This document shows positions 57,591 to 64,000 of a DNA stretch of 64,000 nt, piece after piece (positions within the stretch are counted from its first letter, which is position 1; each line of letters begins with the position of its first letter). Below the pieces are notes generated by a model, which was given only the letters and a program-made list of their open reading frames with translations, did not search any database and had not been told where the DNA came from. The translations under genes were made by a program, and so were the position numbers. This DNA comes from Nitrosomonas sp. (GTDB lineage Bacteria; Pseudomonadota; Gammaproteobacteria; Burkholderiales; Nitrosomonadaceae): the NCBI GenBank assembly GCA_016721865.1, contig JADKHF010000011.1, positions 41,014 to 105,013 of the forward strand, read 5' to 3'.

Positions 57591-58649
57591 TTGACTTCAT
57601 CCAATTCTGATCACCCTGATACAACGCAACTCTCCTATCGTGATGCCGGTGTAGATATTGATGCAGGAGACCGGTTGGTTGAAAACATCAAAAAGTTTGC
57701 CAAATGTACATTACGCCCCGAGGTGCTCACCGGAATTGGCGGTTTTGGTGCATTGTTTGAAATTTCCAAAAACTATCAAAACCCCGTTCTGGTTTCCGGC
57801 ACGGATGGCGTGGGCACCAAGCTTAAACTGGCTTTTCAGCTTAATCAACACGACAGCATTGGCATTGATCTGGTGGCGATGAGTGTGAACGATATACTGG
57901 TGCAAGGTGCGGAGCCTTTATTTTTCCTGGATTACTTTGCTTGCGGCAAATTAAACGTGGAAACCGCGACTGCGGTGATCAGCGGTATTGCCAAAGGATG
58001 TGAGCTGGCGGGTTGCGCATTAATTGGCGGCGAAACGGCTGAAATGCCAGGTATGTATCCGCAAGATGAATACGATCTTGCCGGATTTGCTGTCGGTATT
58101 GTCGAGAAAGATCGGATTATCAGCGGTTCCACGATACAGGAAGGCGATATTGTGCTGGGCCTCGCATCGAGTGGCGCGCATTCCAACGGCTATTCATTGA
58201 TCCGCAAAATTATTGAAAATAACCGCGCCGATTTATCTGCAGACTTTCATGGCAAGACACTTGCTGACACCATAATGGCACCGACACGTATTTACGTAAA
58301 ACCGTTACTTGAGCTGATAAAACAACTACCTGTTAAAGGTTTGGCGCACATTACCGGCGGTGGCTTGGTTGAAAATGTGCCACGTGTTCTGCCGGACCAA
58401 GTTATGGCAGTTTTGCAGAAAGATGCCTGGGAAATGCCGCCGCTATTCCACTGGCTGCAACAACATGGAAATGTCGCAGATCATGAAATGGCGCGTGTAT
58501 TTAATTGCGGCATTGGCATGGTGATCGTAGTGGCTCCTGATCATGCGGAAAACGCCATGCGCAGTTTGCGTGCTTCTGGAGAAACCGTCTGGCCGGTGGG
58601 TGAAATTAAATCACGCAGCGGCAATCAGGCGGCGACCGTTTTAGTGTAA
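57591..58649 (+). CDS. purM: Phosphoribosylformylglycinamidine cyclo-ligase
   Basis: The 352-residue protein contains LSYRDAGVDIDAGDRLVENIK, GFGALFEI, VSGTDGVGTKLKLAFQL, SIGIDLVAMSVNDILVQGAEPLFFLDYFACGKL, GGETAEMPGMY and ITGGGLVENVPRVLP, all AIR-synthetase signatures. It makes the imidazole ring of purines (step five). TTG 57591 is chosen as start, with GAGAG seven bases ahead and a family-like length; no ATG is available nearby. purN follows 23 bases on, a standard pairing. Confidence 0.93.
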   Translation: MTSSNSDHPDTTQLSYRDAGVDIDAGDRLVENIKKFAKCTLRPEVLTGIGGFGALFEISKNYQNPVLVSGTDGVGTKLKLAFQLNQHDSIGIDLVAMSVNDILVQGAEPLFFLDYFACGKLNVETATAVISGIAKGCELAGCALIGGETAEMPGMYPQDEYDLAGFAVGIVEKDRIISGSTIQEGDIVLGLASSGAHSNGYSLIRKIIENNRADLSADFHGKTLADTIMAPTRIYVKPLLELIKQLPVKGLAHITGGGLVENVPRVLPDQVMAVLQKDAWEMPPLFHWLQQHGNVADHEMARVFNCGIGMVIVVAPDHAENAMRSLRASGETVWPVGEIKSRSGNQAATVLV

Positions 58650-58672
58650 ATGGTTATTCATCCGACAGCATC

Positions 58673-59311
58673 ATGAAATCACTGGCTATTCTTATTTCCG
58701 GTCGCGGCAGTAATATGCAGGCACTGCTGGAAGCCGGACTTCAAGTCGATCGTATCACGGTAATCAGTAACAATCCAAACGCATCAGGGTTACTAACTGC
58801 CCAGAAATATGGCGCGAAAACTATCGTCGTCGATCACCGTACTTTTCCAGACCGCCAAACATTTGATACCGCATTGGCAGAAAAAATTGACACTTGCCAA
58901 CCCAAACTGATTGCACTGGCCGGCTTCATGCGTATACTAAGCGATCGCTTTGTACAACGTTATCAAGGCCGGTTAATGAATATTCATCCTTCATTATTAC
59001 CCGCATTTCCAGGTTTGGGAACGCATGCAAGAGCACTACAAGAAGGGATTAAAATACATGGCTGTACCGTACATTTTGTCACGGTACAACTGGATCATGG
59101 TCCTGTTGTGATTCAGGCTGCCATCCCTGTCTTACCGTCAGATACTGAGGAAACGCTGGCAGCCCGGGTTTTACAGCAGGAACACCGTATTTACCCTCAA
59201 GCTGTGCGCTGGTTTATGGAAGATCGAATCAGATTGAATGAGAATCACGTTGAAGTGATAGATTCTAGTGTCAGTGAAATTGCGCTTTATTCGCCAGGAT
59301 TACCCGAATGA
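58673..59311 (+). CDS. purN: Phosphoribosylglycinamide formyltransferase
   Basis: The 212-residue protein has the nucleotide loop ISGRGSNMQALLEAG, the catalytic LMNIHPSLLPAFPGLGTHARAL (N and H), and TVHFVTVQLDHGPVVIQAAIPV with the catalytic aspartate. It formylates GAR with 10-formyl-THF in purine synthesis. It directly follows purM and overlaps the next gene by four bases, so purM-purN-DUF3108 form one transcript. Confidence 0.95.
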   Translation: MKSLAILISGRGSNMQALLEAGLQVDRITVISNNPNASGLLTAQKYGAKTIVVDHRTFPDRQTFDTALAEKIDTCQPKLIALAGFMRILSDRFVQRYQGRLMNIHPSLLPAFPGLGTHARALQEGIKIHGCTVHFVTVQLDHGPVVIQAAIPVLPSDTEETLAARVLQQEHRIYPQAVRWFMEDRIRLNENHVEVIDSSVSEIALYSPGLPE

Positions 59312-60024
59312 AATTTCTACCATCGATTTTCCTGTTGTGGATACTCAGTTTCTCAGTATCAGCCACGGAAATACCGTCGCGTATTGAAATTAGTTACGCC
59401 GTATCAACCGATATCGGTCAGGGAGAAATTAATGAAGTTATGGAAATCAAACATATCAATGGTGGTCATAGCTATACGATTAACAGCGAAGCACAAGCCT
59501 CTGGAGTTTTTAAAATCATAGAGCCCAATAGCATCGTGCGCCATAGCGAAGGAACCATTACTAAACAGGGACTACGACCCACTCGCGCTTATGAGAAGCG
59601 TGGAAAAAAAGAACCTGGTCTGGCCGTGTTTGATTGGAAAAACCATGTCATCACGCTGCAACATAAAGGCCATCAAGTACAGGAAAAATTACCGGAAGGT
59701 ACATTGGATCGCTTAAGCTTATCGTACAACTTTATGTTTGCTCCACTGCCTGAACATCATCTTGACCGGTACGTCACGAATGGGCATAGCTTGCAATTGT
59801 CGCATTATAAAGTGACTGAAGAAGTCATCAGTACACCGATCGGAAAAATGGAAACAGTCGTACTGACTCGACAAGAAGAAAAGAATTCTAAACTAAAAAG
59901 AAAATTGTGGCTCGCACTGAACAATCACATGCTCCCTGTTCGAATTGTTTCGGTAGAAGATAATGGCCGTGAAATCGATAAAATAGTTACAGGAATTAAC
60001 ATTAGCTATAAAGCCGATCATTAA
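59308..60024 (+). CDS. DUF3108 exported protein
   Basis: The 238-residue protein has a signal peptide (LPSIFLLWILSFSVSATEIPS) and a beta-rich mature part with YAVSTDIGQGEINEVMEIKHINGGHSYTINSEAQASGVFKI and GKMETVVLTRQEEKNSKLKRKLWLALNNHMLPVRIVSVEDNGREIDKIVTGI. This pattern is DUF3108, a periplasmic beta-sheet domain of unknown function. In betaproteobacteria it commonly sits directly after purN, as here. Confidence 0.85.
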   Translation: MKFLPSIFLLWILSFSVSATEIPSRIEISYAVSTDIGQGEINEVMEIKHINGGHSYTINSEAQASGVFKIIEPNSIVRHSEGTITKQGLRPTRAYEKRGKKEPGLAVFDWKNHVITLQHKGHQVQEKLPEGTLDRLSLSYNFMFAPLPEHHLDRYVTNGHSLQLSHYKVTEEVISTPIGKMETVVLTRQEEKNSKLKRKLWLALNNHMLPVRIVSVEDNGREIDKIVTGINISYKADH

Positions 60025-60105
60025 TCAGAGTGGCTAAAGAAACACTTACCACGGACAAACCTAATCAACATTTCCTTAGTTGATCAAACACACACCAGGA
60101 AATCA

Positions 60106-61377
60106 ATGCAATTAACCCCTTTTCAGCTGGATGCCGCTATTGTTGCCCTAAGAACTGTACTTCCTTTGGAATATCCCGCCGACGGAATTCTGCGGCACTT
60201 CTTCCGGGAAAACCCCTTGCTGGGTGGACAAGATCGCGCATTCATTGCAGAAACAGTCTTTGGCATATTACGCCACCGTTTTTTTCTTGAAAGCCTGACA
60301 GAACGCATCACACCTCGCTCACTGGTTTTAGCTTATCTGGTCAAATTTAGTGGCATGAATTTGCGTGAATTGGCATCACTTATCAGCGAATCTGAAACAA
60401 AATGGTTATCAGAAATCAAGGCCATCAAATTAGATACGCTGCCACTGGCGATCCAGGCAGAGTTCCCCGAATGGCTGGTAGAGAAATTAAAGCCATTTAT
60501 GACGGATGCAGATATTCTCAACTTGGGATTTTCCTTACAGAAATCCGCACCGCTTGATCTACGGGTCAACACCTTCCTCGCCAAACGTAATGAAGTGCTT
60601 GAGACGCTCAGCCAGGAAGGAATTGAAGCGCAAGCGACGACCTATTCCCCATGTGGGATCCGGCTTACCGGAAAACCTGCGATCAATCGCCATGCACTCT
60701 TTTTATCCGGAAAAATAGAAGTACAGGATGAAGGGAGTCAATTACTCGGATACTTGCTGGCACCCAAGCGGGGGGAAATGGTTGTCGATTTTTGTGCCGG
60801 GGCAGGTGGAAAATCCCTGCTACTGGGCGCCTTGATGAATTCAAAAGGGCGTCTTTATGCTTTCGATATCTCTGAAAAAAGATTGAGCAATCTGAAACCA
60901 CGCTTCAAGCGCTCAGGTTTATCCAATCTGCATGCGCAACGTATTGCGAACGAGAACGACATTAAAGTCAAACGACTGGCTGGAAAAATAGATCGGGTGC
61001 TGGTGGATGCACCGTGCAGCGGGCTTGGAACATTGCGACGCAATCCGGATTTAAAATGGCGCCAATCCCCGCAGAGTATTGATGAGCTTAAAGCAAAACA
61101 AGCTGCCATTCTTTCCGCTGCCGCCAGCTTGCTCAAACCGGGTGGGCGGCTGGTGTATGCAACCTGCAGTTTCTTGCCGGAAGAAAATCAGCAAGTAGTG
61201 CAAGATTTTCTAAACACACATCCACAGTTTAGCTTGTTAAATTGCGCCGAGTTACTGGCACAGCAAAAGATACCGCTGGATACCGGTGAATTCTTACAGC
61301 TATCCCCTCTGCTGCATCAAACTGACGGCTTCTTTGCTGCGGCTTTAACGCGCGCTGAAGCGGCCAAGCCAGAATAA
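60106..61377 (+). CDS. RsmB/NOP-family rRNA (cytosine-5) methyltransferase
   Basis: The 423-residue protein has an N-terminal helical part, then the RsmB/NOP catalytic domain: VQDEGSQLLGYLLAPKRGEMVVDFCAGAGGKSLLLGALM (SAM-binding), DRVLVDAPCSGLGTLRRNPDLKW (first cysteine in PCSG) and YATCSFLPEENQQVVQDFL (catalytic TCS cysteine). It methylates a cytosine in ribosomal RNA, the exact site not deducible since betaproteobacteria often have two such enzymes. It is intact and converges on the hpnN-like gene, 16 bases apart. Confidence 0.88.
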   Translation: MQLTPFQLDAAIVALRTVLPLEYPADGILRHFFRENPLLGGQDRAFIAETVFGILRHRFFLESLTERITPRSLVLAYLVKFSGMNLRELASLISESETKWLSEIKAIKLDTLPLAIQAEFPEWLVEKLKPFMTDADILNLGFSLQKSAPLDLRVNTFLAKRNEVLETLSQEGIEAQATTYSPCGIRLTGKPAINRHALFLSGKIEVQDEGSQLLGYLLAPKRGEMVVDFCAGAGGKSLLLGALMNSKGRLYAFDISEKRLSNLKPRFKRSGLSNLHAQRIANENDIKVKRLAGKIDRVLVDAPCSGLGTLRRNPDLKWRQSPQSIDELKAKQAAILSAAASLLKPGGRLVYATCSFLPEENQQVVQDFLNTHPQFSLLNCAELLAQQKIPLDTGEFLQLSPLLHQTDGFFAAALTRAEAAKPE

Positions 61378-61393
61378 AGAACTCAGTGGTGCC

Positions 61394-64000
61394 TTAAGCA
61401 GTGCTTTCTTTCTTTTTACTGGCTGATTGCAACAAAACCGGCAGGATTATCAGTACACAGATCGATGTCAGCAACAAACCAACCGTCAAAAGTAATCCCA
61501 TACTGGCAGTACCCCGATGTGTGGAAAACACAAGACTGCCAAAGCCCGCTAAAGTTGTCAGTGCACTATAAAAAATGGCACGCGCTGTGCTGGTATGCAA
61601 TAAATTCTCATAAACCGTGCCGGTGTTACGGCTTCTGTGCACCATATGCAAGCTACTATCAATACCAATACCCAGTAACAGCGGCAAAGCAATAATATTG
61701 GCAAAATTGAACGGCAACCCTAGCAGAACTGTGCAGGCGCCGGTGAATAGCGCCGCCAATAACAGTGGTATTAATACCAGCAATGTGGCAGTGATACTTC
61801 TGAGCATCATCCATAGTGTGAATATGACACCCAGCAGCGCCAGCGAAAAAGCATGAATAAATGCATCCACTACGGCTTCCCCTCCCTCCAGACTGATTAT
61901 GGGTACACCGGTCGCGTTGGGCGCAATCTGTTGCACAGCACGAACAAATCTGCGCAGAGCGTCATTGTCATTGATATTCTCTGACGGATAAACCGCAATG
62001 CGATATACGTCATCACTCGCATGCCAGTGCGCACTTACTAATGCCGGCAATGCCTGTTGCGTAAACGGCTGCGCTGCCAATGCCAATTGCAGACGTTTAA
62101 TAGAACCGGGCAGCAGGCTGAGTAAATCATGACTAACCGCACGTAATAATTGCTCTCCCCCCTGATCATTTTTTATCGTACGCTTATCCAGCTCTGCCAA
62201 CAGATTAGAAAGTGATGCACGCAACGCGCGGGCAGAGGCTTCAGAAGAATGTCCTGGCTTCTCCTCGATAAACCGGTCTAATGCTGTATTTAACTTTTCC
62301 AGCGCCTTTCGCTGCTCTGAAACTGTATGATGGCCAGGTATCAGAAATGCTGTGGAAGAAAAAGAAATGGGCCCAAGCGTCATTGCCATCTCCTCGATCA
62401 GAAGACTTTTGGCTTCCTGTTCTTGAGGTACCAGATCAAGCAGACTGATTACTTTTTCTACCTCCGGCAGGGCACTAAGACGTTTTACTGTATCACTTAT
62501 TTCCTGGAAATTATCAACCAAAATATTAATATGCCAAGGTGAATCTTCCGTGTTTTTCAATAATTCCCGGAAGGTCTGAACTGATTCCGCATGCGGATTA
62601 TTTAGATTCAACACATTATAGTCGAACTTGACGTGGGGTAAAGCCACGACAGAAGCCAGAATTGCGATGGTTGTTACGCTGTATACCAATTTACGCGAGT
62701 GTCTGGGCAGATCCAGAACTCTATTGATTGATCTAATCGAAGTTGATGATTTTCTAACTTGGATGGGAAAAAATCTTTGCAAAGCAGGAATCAGCGTCAT
62801 CGTAACCAGGAAACTAATCACCATACCTGTTCCTGATATCAGACCAAGCTCTGCAACTCCCTGATAAGTAGTCGGTATAAAAGCATAGAAACCGATCGCA
62901 GTGGTTATTGCGCAAATCAGCAGTGCCTGCCCCATGTCACCACCAGCCTTATATACCGCTTCTGAAACTGACTGATCAGGCTTCCTTAGTTCTTCGTACC
63001 GTAACAAAAAATGAATAGCATAATCAACACCAAGACCGATATATAAAACAGCAAATGCGATGGAAATCAGGTTTAAATGCCCCACCGCAGCAGTGGCAAA
63101 TGCCGCTGTCAGCAATAAACCGAGAATCAAACTCAAAATCACTGTGACTATTGCTCCGGCAGAACGAAATGCAATTAGAAGAACCGCAGCCACCATCACT
63201 AATGCCAACACTCCAGAATTCTGAGCACCGCGCATCGCACTGTCCAGCTCATCGTGAGCAAGCGCTACTTCACCCGTAATACGCAATTTCTCAACAGAAT
63301 CCGGGGAAAACCCCATATCCTTTGCAGCATTGCGAATAGCGTTGACTGGCTCTTCAGCAGCAAATACTTGAGAATAATCGAGCTTAGGCTTTACTACGAC
63401 CAATTCTTGATAGGTTTCTTTCTGTGCTTCTCCACCTAATAATGCCTGCCAGGATAATGCACGGGATTTACCGGAAAGCCGTGCATTTAGTGTTGCACTG
63501 ACACCATTGAGTATCGGTTCCAGTTCTAACTGACGGCCCGCGTGCAACTCATCGACAGCTTCCGTCAGAACAGAAGAAAATGTATAGAGTGTTGGACTTT
63601 CTGCTATGCGCGCAATCAGTGGTTGTGCTGCAGCCAGATAATCGGTAATGCGGCCTAATTCAGACAGACTCTTGAAAAAAAGGCCATTCTGCTCAAAAAA
63701 AGGTTCTCCCGTTAGATAGTAGGTATTAGAGAATTGCGTGCTGTCTTTTTCTAGATAGTTGGTGAAGCGCTTAGCTGCTTGATGCGCCTGTTCAGGTGTT
63801 GGAGCATCCAGTACCAGCAAGAACGTATCTTCATATTGGGAAAACGATTTTTTATAATGGATATTATTGGCACGAAAAGGAACATCCTCGGAGAGCATGT
63901 CCGTCGTATCGGTATGAACGCCAAGATTATTGACTGTATAAACAGTGCTCAGTCCAGTCAATAACAATACGAGCAGAATAATCCAGGTAGCATTTTGATA
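61394..64000 (-). CDS. hpnN: HpnN-like RND/MMPL family transporter (hopanoid transport), 5' end outside window
   Basis: The open frame continues past the window end without a start (TWIILLVLLLTGLSTVYTV), so at least 868 residues are visible. It has two RND-type halves: helices at about VLALVMVAAVLLIAFRSAGAIVTVILSLILGLLL and IAFAVLYIGLGVDYAIHFLLRY in the first, and FALALLGVIFTLWMMLRSITATLLVLIPLLLAALFTG with LLLGIGIDSSLHMVHRSR in the second. The (G)xGxDxxxH pattern after each helix pair is typical of HpnN/MMPL proteins that shuttle hopanoids to the outer membrane. No lesion in 2.6 kb. Confidence 0.82.
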   Translation of the reverse strand, partial: YQNATWIILLVLLLTGLSTVYTVNNLGVHTDTTDMLSEDVPFRANNIHYKKSFSQYEDTFLLVLDAPTPEQAHQAAKRFTNYLEKDSTQFSNTYYLTGEPFFEQNGLFFKSLSELGRITDYLAAAQPLIARIAESPTLYTFSSVLTEAVDELHAGRQLELEPILNGVSATLNARLSGKSRALSWQALLGGEAQKETYQELVVVKPKLDYSQVFAAEEPVNAIRNAAKDMGFSPDSVEKLRITGEVALAHDELDSAMRGAQNSGVLALVMVAAVLLIAFRSAGAIVTVILSLILGLLLTAAFATAAVGHLNLISIAFAVLYIGLGVDYAIHFLLRYEELRKPDQSVSEAVYKAGGDMGQALLICAITTAIGFYAFIPTTYQGVAELGLISGTGMVISFLVTMTLIPALQRFFPIQVRKSSTSIRSINRVLDLPRHSRKLVYSVTTIAILASVVALPHVKFDYNVLNLNNPHAESVQTFRELLKNTEDSPWHINILVDNFQEISDTVKRLSALPEVEKVISLLDLVPQEQEAKSLLIEEMAMTLGPISFSSTAFLIPGHHTVSEQRKALEKLNTALDRFIEEKPGHSSEASARALRASLSNLLAELDKRTIKNDQGGEQLLRAVSHDLLSLLPGSIKRLQLALAAQPFTQQALPALVSAHWHASDDVYRIAVYPSENINDNDALRRFVRAVQQIAPNATGVPIISLEGGEAVVDAFIHAFSLALLGVIFTLWMMLRSITATLLVLIPLLLAALFTGACTVLLGLPFNFANIIALPLLLGIGIDSSLHMVHRSRNTGTVYENLLHTSTARAIFYSALTTLAGFGSLVFSTHRGTASMGLLLTVGLLLTSICVLIILPVLLQSASKKKESTA

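Noticed and set aside
1..64000. Stop-codon reassignment (TAG or TGA read through)
   Set aside because: TAG, TAA and TGA all end intact genes here, and broken genes also carry frameshifts; simple mutation explains the stops.
1..64000. CRISPR arrays, tRNA or rRNA genes
   Set aside because: No spaced direct repeats, no tRNA-like T-loop/acceptor pairs and no rRNA-like conserved stretches were noticed by eye; a covariance search would be decisive.

Overview
The window looks like a chromosome segment of an ammonia-oxidising betaproteobacterium of the Nitrosomonas type. The best evidence is an amoC-type gene (ammonia monooxygenase subunit C) at 34.4-35.2 kb. Supporting evidence is two hopanoid-associated genes (HpnO-like aminotransferase and HpnN-like RND protein) at the right end, a metX-metW pair, and a sugar-transporter-less PTS (EIIA, HPr, EI). 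I assign the genus by recognition of protein families, not by a database search.

Layout. 0-10 kb: a broken and an intact membrane-linked GTPase, an M18 aminopeptidase, an L,D-transpeptidase with a DUF882 Tat protein (cell wall), a frameshifted TIGR04073 protein, an OmpA-like lipoprotein, an IS200 remnant and a VIT/CCC1-type metal transporter. 10-15 kb: a decayed IS1182-like element, a four-PAS diguanylate cyclase and an IS5 remnant. 15-24 kb: YciA thioesterase, DUF455 protein, broken metW and metX, a PTS operon with EIIA and EI broken and HPr intact, a truncated GAF-GGDEF gene, and lysS with an IS5/IS427 copy inserted exactly in its stop codon. 25-30 kb: a GIY-YIG fragment, a MntA/HepT pair with a broken HepT, a lipoprotein gene split by a stop codon, and an IS481-like element. 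30-38 kb: the amoC neighbourhood, with two distantly similar envelope proteins, a PAS histidine kinase (frameshifted) and a LuxR-type response regulator, then amoC itself (three single-base deletions), an IS630 inserted in a glycine-zipper lipoprotein gene, and a 148-bp miniature element with perfect target duplication. 38-47 kb: an EEP hydrolase, RloA/RloB (RloB broken), a PfkB-type sugar/adenosine kinase, and the glycine cleavage operon (riboswitch, gcvT, gcvH, gcvPA, tpx, gcvPB) in which both halves of the P protein are broken. 47-53 kb: IS5 and IS1380 remnants around rimO and a truncated N6-adenine methyltransferase. 53-64 kb: HAD phosphatase, broken hda, PerM-like permease, hpnO-like, purM-purN-DUF3108, an RsmB-type rRNA methyltransferase and hpnN (cut by the window end).

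The dominant theme is gene decay. About one third of the non-mobile genes carry frameshifts, stop codons or deletions. The damage is clumped: some 30 kb of core genes have none, while amoC has three lesions in 240 bases and gcvPA lacks about 100 bases. At least nine insertion-sequence copies or remnants and three kinds of short inverted-repeat elements accompany this. No tRNA, rRNA or CRISPR array was seen.
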